From the NCBI GenBank assembly GCA_964489525.1, contig CAZAYY010000004.1:1-64000 (forward strand): a DNA stretch of 64,000 bases, in the 5' to 3' direction. The notes under the pieces are model-generated. The model was not told where the DNA came from and ran no database searches. It saw only the letters and a program-made list of their open reading frames with translations. Origin of the DNA: CAZAYY01 sp964489525 (GTDB taxonomy: Bacteria; Chloroflexota; Anaerolineae; Anaerolineales; JABWBV01). A program made the position numbers and the translations under genes. This document shows positions 6,945 through 15,448 of this stretch, in pieces. How positions within the stretch are numbered: the first letter of the stretch is position 1; each line of letters begins with the position of its first letter.

Positions 6945-8380
6945 GTATGGAACATTTCTCAACGGTAGTGATTGGGGCTGGTTCGGGTGGTATGACAGTG
7001 GCCATTGGGCTGGCCGGGTTAGGCCGCAAGGTTGCCCTGGTGGAAGGGCATCACGTGGGTGGTGACTGTACCAACGTGGGCTGTGTACCCTCAAAAACCC
7101 TCATCCACCTGGCGCGTAATTTCAAGCCCGGTATGAATCCAGACGATGTGCTGCAGGAAGTGATTCGTAAGCGCGATGCCCTACGTGAGAAAGAAACCGA
7201 GGAAGTGCAGCATATTCCCAACCTGACGTTTATCCGCGGCATGGCGCGCTTCAGTGGTCCCAAGACTCTGGAGATTGCTCACGCTGGCCAGGTGCGTTCG
7301 GTAGGTGCCGATCATATCGTTATTTCAACTGGCGCCCGGCCGCGCAGCCTGGAGATTCCTGGTTTGCCCGTTGAACGTTCGCTGACCAATGAAAGCCTGT
7401 TTGACCTGACTCAAGCGCCCAGGCACATCGCCATCGTGGGTGCCGGAGTCATTGCGCTGGAAATGGCCTTTGCCTTTCAAAAATTGGGCATCCGGGTAAC
7501 TATGTTTGCGATGGACAGCCGTCTCTTGATGACGGCCATTCCAGAAGCTTCCGAGGCCATCCAGGCCGAGTTGGAAGCCCGTAAGATTACTACCTTCTAC
7601 AACACCACAGCGAAATTGTATGAAGCAGACTCGCAAACCCTGGTTCTTAAGCGAGGTGAGGCAGAGATTCGAGTGCCAGATGTGGATATGGTTCTGGTTG
7701 CTATTGGCAGGGTGCGCAACGTGGATAATTTGGATTTGGAAAAGGCGGGTGTCCAGGTGGACCCGCGCAAAGGGGTCGTGGTGAACAGCTTTGGAGAAAC
7801 CAATGTTAAAGGGGTTTATGCCATTGGGGATGTCACCCCCACCTCGGCCTTTACCCACTCGGCCAATGCCCAAGGGCGTCGGGTAACCCAGCGGATTGCA
7901 TTTCCCTGGCTGCCCGTTGCCCGGCAGGAGCCGCTTTTTCCCAGCGCCACATTCAGTGACCCGGAAGTGGCCACGGTGGGTTTGACTCCCCAGCAAATTG
8001 CCGATTGGTATCATCCCGACCTGATTAAGCGCATCCGGGTGGACTTCAAAACGCACACTGATCGGGGCTATACCGATGGGGTTGAGAATGGGTTTATTAT
8101 AGTGGATGCCATCCGGTTAACCGGGCAGATCCTTCACGCTACCATTGTTGGCCCACGGGCTTCCGAAATGATTTCCTTTTTCACCCTGGCCATCAGCCAG
8201 AGAATTTCTCTGTACAAAATTTACAGGTTAGTTTATCCTTATCCAACCTTTTCCAGTGGTATCTTAAAAGTGGCGGACTTTTTCATGCGCGAGACGCTGC
8301 CTAACTTGCGGAAAGAGGTGGGTGCTTATTTACGGAATCGCTGGCGCAAGCCGCAAACCTATGGAGGAAAAACCAAATGA
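6941..8380 (+). CDS. MerA/dihydrolipoamide dehydrogenase-like FAD disulfide oxidoreductase
   Basis: A 479-residue pyridine nucleotide-disulfide oxidoreductase. The FAD motif VIGAGSGGMTVA is near residues 10-21, the redox-active pair Cys43/Cys48 sits in GGDCTNVGCVPSKTL, and an NAD(P)H-binding motif IVGAGVIALEMAF lies in the middle. The FAD ribityl site reads VYAIGDV. The dimerisation domain ends with ILHATIVGPRASEMI and VYPYPTFS, which is nearer to mercuric reductases than to lipoamide dehydrogenases, but the N-terminal HMA domain and the C-terminal cysteine pair needed for Hg(II) handling are absent. The usual C-terminal HPT-E active-site histidine is replaced by YPYPT. The real substrate is probably a disulfide or another electron acceptor. 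It overlaps both neighbours by ATGA junctions. Confidence 0.88.
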   Translation: MSMEHFSTVVIGAGSGGMTVAIGLAGLGRKVALVEGHHVGGDCTNVGCVPSKTLIHLARNFKPGMNPDDVLQEVIRKRDALREKETEEVQHIPNLTFIRGMARFSGPKTLEIAHAGQVRSVGADHIVISTGARPRSLEIPGLPVERSLTNESLFDLTQAPRHIAIVGAGVIALEMAFAFQKLGIRVTMFAMDSRLLMTAIPEASEAIQAELEARKITTFYNTTAKLYEADSQTLVLKRGEAEIRVPDVDMVLVAIGRVRNVDNLDLEKAGVQVDPRKGVVVNSFGETNVKGVYAIGDVTPTSAFTHSANAQGRRVTQRIAFPWLPVARQEPLFPSATFSDPEVATVGLTPQQIADWYHPDLIKRIRVDFKTHTDRGYTDGVENGFIIVDAIRLTGQILHATIVGPRASEMISFFTLAISQRISLYKIYRLVYPYPTFSSGILKVADFFMRETLPNLRKEVGAYLRNRWRKPQTYGGKTK

Positions 8381-9627
8381 AACGAATGGTTATTTTATTC
8401 ATTTTGCTGGTGCTGCTTCTGGCAGCCTGTGCACCTGCTGAACCGGAGGCCGGACCAGCCGCTTTTGATATCAACGATTGGGATAGTGTCCTTTCTGCCG
8501 CTCGCGGCCAGACGGTCAACTGGTATATTTGGGGCGGTGCCGATAGCATCAACGCCTATGTGGATAATTTTTATGGCAAGGCGCTTCAGGAACGCTATGG
8601 CATTACCCTCAACCGGGTTCCACTGGCGGCAACGGAAGATGCGGTCAACCAGGTGCTGAGCGAGAAACAAGCCGGCACAGACCCTGGCGCTGTTGATTTA
8701 ATCTGGATTAACGGCGAAAACTTCTTTACGCTCAAGCAGGCCGAGATGCTTTACACCGATTGGGCGCAAAAACTGCCCAACGCCCGCCTGGTCAACTGGG
8801 CCAGCCCGGCCATCAACCTGGACTTCGGCACCCCGGTGGAAAACATGGAAAGTCCGTGGTCTTCTGCGCAGTTTCAGTTCGTCTATGATTCGGCTCGTAT
8901 GAACTCGGCAGACCTGCCACGTTCCTACGCCGAACTCAAAACCTGGGCCTGCGCCAACCCGGGGCGTTTTACTTACGTCGCTCCTGGTCCTGGCGGCTTC
9001 ATTGGCACTCGCTTTTTGAAAGGCGCACTTTATGAACTCAGCGGTGGCGAAGGAATTTGGAAGACCTTTGACCAGGCTACCTGGGATCAATATGCCCCGT
9101 CCCTTTGGGCGTACCTCAATGAGCTCGAACCCTGCTTGTGGCGCGCCGGGGAGGCCTACCCCAAAAATGAGCCAGAGATGGTAACCTTGTTTGCCAATGG
9201 CGAAATAGACATGAGCTTTACTCAAGATATCAGTGGGGCCGGGCGCTGGATTGCTGAGGGCCTGGTGCCTGCAACAACCCGCACCTTTGTGTTTAACCGC
9301 TACATGATTGGCGATTTTAACTATGTCGCCATCCCAGCCAATGCGCCCAATAAGGCAGCAGCTCTCGTGTTGGCCAACCTGCTTCTGGAGCCGGAATTCC
9401 AGGCGGCTCAAATTTTGCCTGAAAACGGGTTCGGCTTGGGCTACGCCATTGACGTGACCTGGGTCACGGACCCTGCGGCCAAAGCTCTGTTGGAAGAAGC
9501 CGCCAACAAACTTGGTGAGGCCGCTACCCCGGCTGCCGCCCTGGCTGGCTCGCTGGCCGGCGATACAGCGCCGCAGTACCAGGGCCTTGTGGAACAAGGT
9601 TGGCTGGAATTTGTTGTGCAAAAATAA
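8377..9627 (+). CDS. ynjB: YnjB-type ABC transporter substrate-binding lipoprotein
   Basis: A 416-residue lipoprotein with a hydrophobic leader and lipobox LLAAC (Cys18). The mature part starts with a strongly characteristic segment: NWYIWGGADSINAYVDNF, then YGITLNRVPLAATEDAV and GAVDLIWINGENFFTLKQ, followed by NPGRFTYVAPGPGGFIGTRF. This pattern is that of E. coli YnjB (COG4134), a binding protein of unknown ligand distantly related to thiamine, spermidine and iron binders. It starts inside the stop of the preceding flavoprotein gene and is followed 9 nt later by two permease genes and an ATPase, so this is a complete importer. The family assignment is strong; the ligand is unknown. Confidence 0.88.
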   Translation: MKRMVILFILLVLLLAACAPAEPEAGPAAFDINDWDSVLSAARGQTVNWYIWGGADSINAYVDNFYGKALQERYGITLNRVPLAATEDAVNQVLSEKQAGTDPGAVDLIWINGENFFTLKQAEMLYTDWAQKLPNARLVNWASPAINLDFGTPVENMESPWSSAQFQFVYDSARMNSADLPRSYAELKTWACANPGRFTYVAPGPGGFIGTRFLKGALYELSGGEGIWKTFDQATWDQYAPSLWAYLNELEPCLWRAGEAYPKNEPEMVTLFANGEIDMSFTQDISGAGRWIAEGLVPATTRTFVFNRYMIGDFNYVAIPANAPNKAAALVLANLLLEPEFQAAQILPENGFGLGYAIDVTWVTDPAAKALLEEAANKLGEAATPAAALAGSLAGDTAPQYQGLVEQGWLEFVVQK

Positions 9628-9636
9628 TCCCGGCTT

Positions 9637-10506
9637 ATGCGCGACCGGCTGATCTTCTCCCCCTGGCTGGCCATGGCTCCAGCGCTGGCGCTCATCCTGA
9701 TTTTGATGGGTGCCAGCCTGGTGTATGGGGTTGCCCAGAGCCTGGGGTTGATGATCGGCCTGGCCCAAGACACCGCGAGCCTGGACGCCTATGCCGATTT
9801 GATTGGTGGGCGGGGCATTGCTGGGCGTGAGTTTTGGGGTTCTCTGGCCTTTTCGCTTTGGGTCAGCCTGGCCGCAACGCTTATCTCTGCCTTTCTGGCA
9901 TTGCTGATTGCTTTTTGGATCACCGGGCGCCGGCCTGGGGCTGTGGGCGATGTGGTTGCATTGAATGCCAACCTGGCTTTTCCGCATCTGATCTGGGCAG
10001 TGATGCTGCTGCTCTTACTTTCGCAAAGCGGGCTTTTGGCGCGCTGGGCGGCTTCGCTGGGTCTAATCAGTTTGCCGGTTGAATTTCCCGTGCTGGTGCG
10101 TGACCGTTTTGGTATTGGGATTATCTTGAGCTATATCGGTAAAGAAGTGCCTTTCCTGGCGCTGTTGGTGATCTCTGTGCTGCGCACACAGCCTGAAGGC
10201 TACCTGCTGGTGGCCGAGAACCTGGGTGCCAGCCGTTGGCAGCGCATTCGCTATGTCACTTTGCCCCTGGTGCTGCCGGTATTGCTTTCGGGTTCGCTCT
10301 TGGTGTTTGCTTATGTCTTCAGCAGTTACGAAGTTCCGGCGTTGTTGGGAGTGAATTATCCCCGGATGCTGCCGGTGCTGGCCCTTCGGTTTTTCAACGA
10401 CCCCGATCTGAACGCCCGCGCGGATGGCATGGCCATCAGTCTGGTGATCACAGTCATCACCCTGCTGGCCGCGGCATGGAGCATTCGCCAGGGAAGGCAG
10501 AAATGA
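9637..10506 (+). CDS. ABC transporter permease (first half of a YnjC-like pair)
   Basis: A 289-residue permease with about six membrane helices. The cytoplasmic coupling loop is recognisable as AENLGASRWQRIRYVTLPLVLPVL (residues about 189-212), the EAA-type motif that contacts the ATPase. In E. coli YnjC the two permease modules are one polypeptide of about 510 residues; here they are separate genes that overlap by four bases. The product should pair with the next permease to form the membrane channel for the YnjB-like binding protein. It begins 9 nt after that gene. No clear Shine-Dalgarno was seen before the ATG, so translation may depend on coupling. Confidence 0.85.
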   Translation: MRDRLIFSPWLAMAPALALILILMGASLVYGVAQSLGLMIGLAQDTASLDAYADLIGGRGIAGREFWGSLAFSLWVSLAATLISAFLALLIAFWITGRRPGAVGDVVALNANLAFPHLIWAVMLLLLLSQSGLLARWAASLGLISLPVEFPVLVRDRFGIGIILSYIGKEVPFLALLVISVLRTQPEGYLLVAENLGASRWQRIRYVTLPLVLPVLLSGSLLVFAYVFSSYEVPALLGVNYPRMLPVLALRFFNDPDLNARADGMAISLVITVITLLAAAWSIRQGRQK

Positions 10507-11294
10507 GTGAAAAATGGCTCATGGGTTTGCTGCGGGTTTTGCTTTACCTGTTTGTGATTTTGCCCCCGGTGGTGTTTGGTTTGTATGCCTTTTCAAGAGG
10601 CTGGTTTTTCCCAGCGCCTTTTCCGCAAGAATGGACCAGCAGTGTGATGGGGCGGGTGTTGAGTGACCCACGCACCCTTTCCAGCCTGCGAGACAGTCTG
10701 TTGATCGCCAGCCTGGTCGCCTTACTTTCGCTGCTGATCGGGTTCCCGGCAGGCCGGACGCTGGGCTTGCGTCAGTTTCGCGGGCGGCAGGTCGCCTGGC
10801 TGCTGCTCTTTTTGCCCACTGTGGTGCCCCCATTGGCCATCGGCATGGGGCTGAACGTGCTGTTTTTGCAAATAGGCCTGGCCGGAACCCTGCCAGGGAT
10901 TGTGCTTGCCCACCTGATTCCGGCGCTGCCGTATGTTGCTTTTACCCTGGCGGGAGCCTTTGCCCGTTATGATGAGAACTATGAATTTCAATCATGGGTA
11001 CTGGGGGCCGGGGCCTGGCGCACGTTGTTTACCGTCACTGTACCTTTGATTGCCCCGAGCCTGGTGGTGGCGGCTTTGTTCGCCTTTTTGATTTCCTGGA
11101 GCCAGTATTTATTAACGCTGCTGATTGGTTCAGGGAGGGTAATTACCCTGCCTGTGCTGCTGTTCTCGGCTGCCAGCGGCGGCAACCCGGTGACCATTGC
11201 GGCGTTAGCATTGATTTTTCTTTTTCCCCCGGTGGTGGTGATTGCGGCAACCGCACGCCAACTACATGGCGGTGAAGTTTGGGAGCAGTATTGA
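10503..11294 (+). CDS. ABC transporter permease (second half of a YnjC-like pair)
   Basis: A 263-residue inner-membrane permease starting MSEKWLMGLLRVLLYLF. The helices are well defined, and the coupling loop SWVLGAGAWRTLFTVTVPLIAPSL contains the conserved glycine and the proline of the EAA motif. The start at 10503 overlaps the previous stop (ATGA); longer in-frame starts reach into the preceding permease gene and would lack the normal membrane topology. It corresponds to the C-terminal half of E. coli YnjC. Its own stop overlaps the ATG of the ATPase gene (TGATG), so all transporter subunits are translationally coupled. Confidence 0.86.
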   Translation: MSEKWLMGLLRVLLYLFVILPPVVFGLYAFSRGWFFPAPFPQEWTSSVMGRVLSDPRTLSSLRDSLLIASLVALLSLLIGFPAGRTLGLRQFRGRQVAWLLLFLPTVVPPLAIGMGLNVLFLQIGLAGTLPGIVLAHLIPALPYVAFTLAGAFARYDENYEFQSWVLGAGAWRTLFTVTVPLIAPSLVVAALFAFLISWSQYLLTLLIGSGRVITLPVLLFSAASGGNPVTIAALALIFLFPPVVVIAATARQLHGGEVWEQY

Positions 11295-12340
11295 TGACTC
11301 AAGTGGATATGATTTCACTCCACAAGACCTATCGCGGCAGTTCGTCTCCGGTGCTAGAAGATTTTTCACTCTCCGTGCAAGACGGTGAACTGGTGGCCCT
11401 ACTTGGCCCATCCGGATCGGGGAAATCAACCCTGTTAAAATTGATATCGGGCATTGAAATCCCAGACAGCGGGGATGTGCAGTTTGATGGGGTCTCTATT
11501 TTGCGCCTGCCTCCCAACCAGCGGGGGGCTGTCTTTGTGTTCCAGAAGTCCTACCTATTTCCATTCTTGAGCATTGCCGAGAATATCGCTTTTGGCTTAA
11601 AGGTCAAACATTTTCCAGCGGACACGATTCACCGCGAAGTCGCCAGGATGCTCGATCTGATTGGACTGCCAGGCATCGAAAAACGCAAACCTGCCCAACT
11701 TTCAGGGGGCGAACAACAGCGGGTGGCCCTGGCGCGAGCGCTGATCACTCAACCCAGGCTGCTGCTGCTGGATGAACCTTTAAGCAGCCTGGACACCGAA
11801 GTGCGCTTAAATTTGCAAGAAGCCATCCGCCGCATCCAGCGTGAGCTTAAGATCACCACCATCTTTGTTACCCACGATTTGGGTGAGGCGATGGCCATGT
11901 CGGATCGCATGGCGATCTTGCTCCGGGGAAAAGTGGCTGCCATTGACCAACCCGAAACGCTGTTCCACCGTCCCCCCTGTCAGGCGAGTGCCCAGTTTGT
12001 AGGCATGAACTTTTTTATTGAAGGAGAAGTGGATGATGGTTGGCTGAATTCTCCTTTGGGGCGGTTGAGGATTGACCCGGTGGTTGCGCCTGGGCGTCGA
12101 ACTTTTGCCATTCGTCCTGAGCATATTCGCCTGGGTTATGAAAAGATTGAGAATACTTTGCCAGGCCAGGTACGAGATTGTGTCTTTCGAGGGGAATATG
12201 TAGAATACCAGGTGCTGGTAGGTTCACAAAGTGTGCGCGCTCGCATGCCCATGCCTGCCCCTCTGCACGCTCAGGGTGACCAGGTTTTCGTCTGGCTCCC
12301 AGCCGAGTATTTGTTCGAGCTTTCTGGGGACTGTTTGTGA
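11294..12340 (+). CDS. ABC transporter ATP-binding protein with C-terminal TOBE-like domain
   Basis: A 348-residue ATPase. Walker A GPSGSGKST is at 38-46, the Q loop near FVFQKSYLFPF, the signature LSGGEQQR at 135-142, Walker B LLLLDEP at 155-161 and the H-loop THDLGEA follows. Residues from about 235 onward form a regulatory, TOBE-type tail (RTFAIRPEHIRLG). The tail makes it more similar to PotA/CysA-type ATPases than to the shorter E. coli YnjD, although gene order places it in the YnjD slot. It drives import by the two permeases just upstream. The start was put at ATG 11294, overlapping the permease stop. Confidence 0.9.
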   Translation: MTQVDMISLHKTYRGSSSPVLEDFSLSVQDGELVALLGPSGSGKSTLLKLISGIEIPDSGDVQFDGVSILRLPPNQRGAVFVFQKSYLFPFLSIAENIAFGLKVKHFPADTIHREVARMLDLIGLPGIEKRKPAQLSGGEQQRVALARALITQPRLLLLDEPLSSLDTEVRLNLQEAIRRIQRELKITTIFVTHDLGEAMAMSDRMAILLRGKVAAIDQPETLFHRPPCQASAQFVGMNFFIEGEVDDGWLNSPLGRLRIDPVVAPGRRTFAIRPEHIRLGYEKIENTLPGQVRDCVFRGEYVEYQVLVGSQSVRARMPMPAPLHAQGDQVFVWLPAEYLFELSGDCL

Positions 12341-13008
12341 AACCTCGCGGGTTGAGTCACGCCGAAACGGTACGTTTTTATGATGCCTTTGGGGAGCGTC
12401 AGGATCGCCAAAAATATTATGAGGACCTGGCCCTGGCCGAATTGGTGCGCCATTGCCGTTTTGAGGAGGCACAATCAGTAGTCGAGTTTGGCTGCGGCAC
12501 CGGACGTTTTGCAGAGGACTTGTTGGCAAACCATCTGTCCTCACAGGCGGTTTACAGCGGTTGGGATGCCAGCGCCAAAATGGTGGAACTGGCCGCCCGT
12601 CGCCTGGAGCGTTTTGGGAGCCGTGCCAGGGTGACGCGTTCAAGCGAAGTTGCCGCCCTGCCCGTACATTCTGCCAGCGCCGATCGTTTTGTGTCCAATT
12701 ATGTCCTGGATATTTTGTCGCATGAGGAGATTTCGACTGTGATTGATGAGGCTCGGCGGATTTTGCAGCCTGGGGGTTTGCTCTGCCTGACTGGCCTGAC
12801 CTTCGGCCAGGGCTGGTTTTCTAAAGCCTGGATGGTTTTCTGGAATGTGCGCTTCAAACTCCAGCCGCGCTGGGTGGGTGGCTGCCGGCCGGTCCGGCTG
12901 CTTGACTTTCTGTCGGGTTGGGACGTCTGGCAACGGCGAGTGATCACAACCGGTGGAATTACTTCGGAAGTGGTGGTGGCCGAGGTTGCAGATGCCGGGC
13001 CGATTTAG
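12337..13008 (+). CDS. Class I SAM-dependent methyltransferase
   Basis: A 223-residue protein with the SAM-binding motif I VVEFGCGTGRFAEDL near residues 48-62, an acidic motif II around YSGWDASAKM, and a motif around SNYVLDILSHEEI. It starts at a GTG that overlaps the ATPase stop (GTGA), so it belongs to the operon that begins at 5591. The C-terminal half carries a WMVFWNVRFKLQPRWVGG segment, which suggests interaction with membrane or hydrophobic substrates. The methyl acceptor is unknown. Its stop overlaps the stop of the convergent methyltransferase gene by four bases, and no terminator was seen between them. Confidence 0.85.
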   Translation: MKPRGLSHAETVRFYDAFGERQDRQKYYEDLALAELVRHCRFEEAQSVVEFGCGTGRFAEDLLANHLSSQAVYSGWDASAKMVELAARRLERFGSRARVTRSSEVAALPVHSASADRFVSNYVLDILSHEEISTVIDEARRILQPGGLLCLTGLTFGQGWFSKAWMVFWNVRFKLQPRWVGGCRPVRLLDFLSGWDVWQRRVITTGGITSEVVVAEVADAGPI

Positions 13009-13583
13009 CCAGCAGGCCGGTTTTTGTCCGCAATTACGCAGGCGTTAAACTGGGCTGTTTTTACCTGGACCTGGGCGTCGGGGAAGGACATCAGTTTTGC
13101 AATCTGGGCTGGGGTAAGGAAGTGGGAGCGCATCCAGGCCAGTTTTTCTGCCACGGCAATCATTTTTACCGCGAAATGGCGTAAATCGGGTTCTTCAATT
13201 ACCAACCGGCCGCCGGGCTGCAGGGTGCGCCAGAGTTCCTGGAGGGTTGTGGGTTGGTCAATGACATGGTGCAGGGCGTCTACCATGATAATGCGTGCAA
13301 AATAACCATCCGGGAAAGGCAGTTTTTCAGCCTGGGAGCAAACGGGAAGCAAGCCATCCTTGGCCTGGGCTTGGGTCAGCATTTGATGGGATAGGTCTGC
13401 CACCACCACCAGGTCGGTTTTGCTGCGCATGAACTGGGCTACCCGCCCGGTGCCACCCCCGGCATCCAGCAAAGCGCCCCTGGCAGGCAAATTCGCTGCA
13501 GCCCAAAGGTCTTCGGGGTCTTTTGGGGGGATGAATCGTTCGTAAAAAGGGGCTAAAAAGTCGAAATGGTCAAAAACTGGCAT
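13005..13583 (-). CDS. Class I SAM-dependent methyltransferase (UbiE-like)
   Basis: A 192-residue protein with motif I LLDAGGGTGRVAQFM near residues 38-52, VVVADLSHQML as motif II, and a MVDALHHVIDQP segment followed by LQPGGRLVIEEPD, which are typical of the UbiE/COQ5-like Methyltransf_11 group. AAAGGA lies 7 nt before the ATG. It is the last gene of a long minus-strand series and sits 9 nt behind the gene for a membrane protein. The substrate is unknown. It is not closely similar to the convergent methyltransferase next to it, so the pair does not look like a recent duplication. Confidence 0.85.
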   Translation of the reverse strand: MPVFDHFDFLAPFYERFIPPKDPEDLWAAANLPARGALLDAGGGTGRVAQFMRSKTDLVVVADLSHQMLTQAQAKDGLLPVCSQAEKLPFPDGYFARIIMVDALHHVIDQPTTLQELWRTLQPGGRLVIEEPDLRHFAVKMIAVAEKLAWMRSHFLTPAQIAKLMSFPDAQVQVKTAQFNACVIADKNRPAG

Positions 13584-13592
13584 TTTTTTCCT

Positions 13593-14162
13593 TTACGATG
13601 GACTTTTCCGGAAATATTTTACCATCCATGGAATCAGCAAATATCCCAGCAAGAGTAAATTGAGCCCAATCTCAAAATAGAAAAATTGGCTGCCGTAATG
13701 GGCTTTGTCCCAATAACTGACCGGGCTGTGAAAGCGAAATTGCCAGTTCAGGGGCCAGAATAATACCGGGCCATCGTCAAAATGGGTCAGGATATCCCCG
13801 AGGCTGTGCAAACCGCAACTGGCAAAAAACCAGAATAACCAGTTTTGCCAATTGCCGGCCTGATTTCGCCAGGGCCACAGGGCGGCCAAGTAGAGGCCCA
13901 GGGCCAGCGGCGCATGCAGGAAATTGTGCGCTGAAATCCAGTAGGGATTATTGAAATACAGCGGATGAAGAACCGTCTCCATCAAATCAGGCGACTGATT
14001 CCCCAATAAGACACGATAATAAAAAGTCGCTGCCAATGAAAGGATGCCAAGTGAAATGTCCGGCATGAACGACCCCACCAAAAAAGCCGACCGGGGCAGC
14101 AGACGGGCATCGGCTTTTTTGAGCAGTGCCGCAGCGATAAAGATATGGGAGGGGGTATTCAT
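13593..14162 (-). CDS. Membrane-bound metal-dependent hydrolase-like protein (DUF457/YdjM-like)
   Basis: A 189-residue membrane protein with several hydrophobic segments. Conserved-looking elements are MNTPSHIFIAAAL, VGSFMPDISLG, SAHNFLHAP and GLHSLGDILTHFDDGPVLFWPL, whose His and Asp residues fit the metal-site pattern of the DUF457/YdjM/YbcI group of putative inner-membrane hydrolases. No enzyme activity is established for the group. The gene starts 9 nt behind the di-heme peroxidase gene, with no clear Shine-Dalgarno, and is followed closely by a methyltransferase. It is probably co-transcribed with both. Confidence 0.75.
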   Translation of the reverse strand: MNTPSHIFIAAALLKKADARLLPRSAFLVGSFMPDISLGILSLAATFYYRVLLGNQSPDLMETVLHPLYFNNPYWISAHNFLHAPLALGLYLAALWPWRNQAGNWQNWLFWFFASCGLHSLGDILTHFDDGPVLFWPLNWQFRFHSPVSYWDKAHYGSQFFYFEIGLNLLLLGYLLIPWMVKYFRKSPS

Positions 14163-14171
14163 CGGACCGAG

Positions 14172-15443
14172 CTATGGCGCACGTAACCGCTCGGGCGATG
14201 CATCAATCCCACCATCAAGCGCCTGCAAAAAGGCGATGATCTGACTGATTTCAGTTCCGGTCAGTCCGAGTGGTTCCAGCTCGGTATGCCCGATGGGCGA
14301 CGCCGGTGCGCGGTTGTAATGATCCAGGACTTCTTCCAGGGTTTTAAATTGACCGGCGTGCATATACGGTGCCGTAGCGGTGATGTTGCGCAGGGTGAGG
14401 GGTTTGAAAGCGCCTTGCAGTTGTTCGCCGCTGGCGGTGACAAAGCGCAGCTCGGCACAGTCCTGTTCTCGGGCATCACTCCATTGGCTCAGACAGTTAA
14501 ACTCGTCTTGCAAGACCATCTGAACACCGGACGCCCGGCCATCGTCTACCGCCAACCCCTGACCAGTCGGAACCCCAGTGTTGTGAAAATCGTTGTTGGT
14601 GAACAACGGCCCATTGTGGCACTGGATGCACTGCGCTTGCCCGATGAACAGGCGCAGCCCGGCGATCTCATCTTTCGTCAGGGCTGCGGACATGGCTTGT
14701 GGATCATCCGCCAGCAAGGCTTCGACATAGCGGTCAAAGCGCGAGGGGGCTGGCATGATCATGCGTTCATAGGCGGCAATGGCCTTACCCATATTGACGA
14801 ATACCTGCGTGACCGCATCTCGGTCAGCAGGAGGCATGGTTTCCCAGGACTGGCGGGCGTCCGAGTCATCCACAGGGCCGGCTGCGGGTGGGAAACGCTG
14901 GCTGTCAGAGAAATCTGGCAGCGGACCAAACTGGCTTCCAAAAATGGCTTCGTACTCATCACGGTAATGCTGCTCAATGAGCCGGGCGACTTGCATGCGC
15001 GTGACCCCATGCTCGACCGAGCTCTCCAACGGGGCCAGCGCTTGTGCCCACTGGCTGTCTTTGCGGCCATCCCAGAACTGCCAGGGACTGTAGGCCGTGC
15101 CGATGATGGTCATGGTTTTACGGGTAGTGATGCCGACACCCTGAGCCAGTGACAATCCATCGGTGAACATCAACTCCGGTTGGTGACAGGTGGCGCAGGA
15201 GACTTCGCCGTTAGCGCTGAAGCGAGTGTCAAAAAATAGCTTTTGCCCTAAATCGGCTGCCTGCTGATTATCAGCGTATTGGTTGGAGGGATCAGGCGGC
15301 AGCGTTGGCAAGCTGCCAATCCATAATCCCCGCAGTGTGGCAATCTCGGCCTCGCTCCAGGTCGGAGGGCGAGTGAGTGCCCATCCTGTGATGGCGGCAA
15401 TCAACAGAACAATACCACTGGCGATAAAAATAAGGCGCCGCAT
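14172..15443 (-). CDS. Di-heme cytochrome c peroxidase / MauG-like protein
   Basis: A 423-residue exported protein with an N-terminal membrane anchor or signal (LIFIASGIVLLIAAITGWAL). Two heme c attachment motifs are present, CATCH (Cys83, Cys86, His87) and CIQCH (Cys272, Cys275, His276), in the spacing of bacterial di-heme cytochrome c peroxidases. The C-terminal PYMHAGQFKTLEEVLDHYN motif is another family hallmark; its methionine may be a distal heme ligand. Such proteins reduce hydrogen peroxide in the periplasm or oxidise protein side chains (MauG branch). It follows a YtkA-like gene by 5 nt, probably functioning with it outside the membrane. Whether it is a true peroxidase or MauG-like is undecided. 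Confidence 0.92.
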   Translation of the reverse strand: MRRLIFIASGIVLLIAAITGWALTRPPTWSEAEIATLRGLWIGSLPTLPPDPSNQYADNQQAADLGQKLFFDTRFSANGEVSCATCHQPELMFTDGLSLAQGVGITTRKTMTIIGTAYSPWQFWDGRKDSQWAQALAPLESSVEHGVTRMQVARLIEQHYRDEYEAIFGSQFGPLPDFSDSQRFPPAAGPVDDSDARQSWETMPPADRDAVTQVFVNMGKAIAAYERMIMPAPSRFDRYVEALLADDPQAMSAALTKDEIAGLRLFIGQAQCIQCHNGPLFTNNDFHNTGVPTGQGLAVDDGRASGVQMVLQDEFNCLSQWSDAREQDCAELRFVTASGEQLQGAFKPLTLRNITATAPYMHAGQFKTLEEVLDHYNRAPASPIGHTELEPLGLTGTEISQIIAFLQALDGGIDASPERLRAP

Positions 15444-15448
15444 GGGAC

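Noticed and set aside
8698..9987. Long minus-strand open frame opposite the YnjB-type gene
   Set aside because: Antisense shadow of the binding protein and permease genes, no domain signs.
10236..10502. Longer start for the second YnjC-like permease
   Set aside because: It would overlap the first permease by 270 nt; ATG 10503 with an ATGA junction gives the normal permease length and topology.
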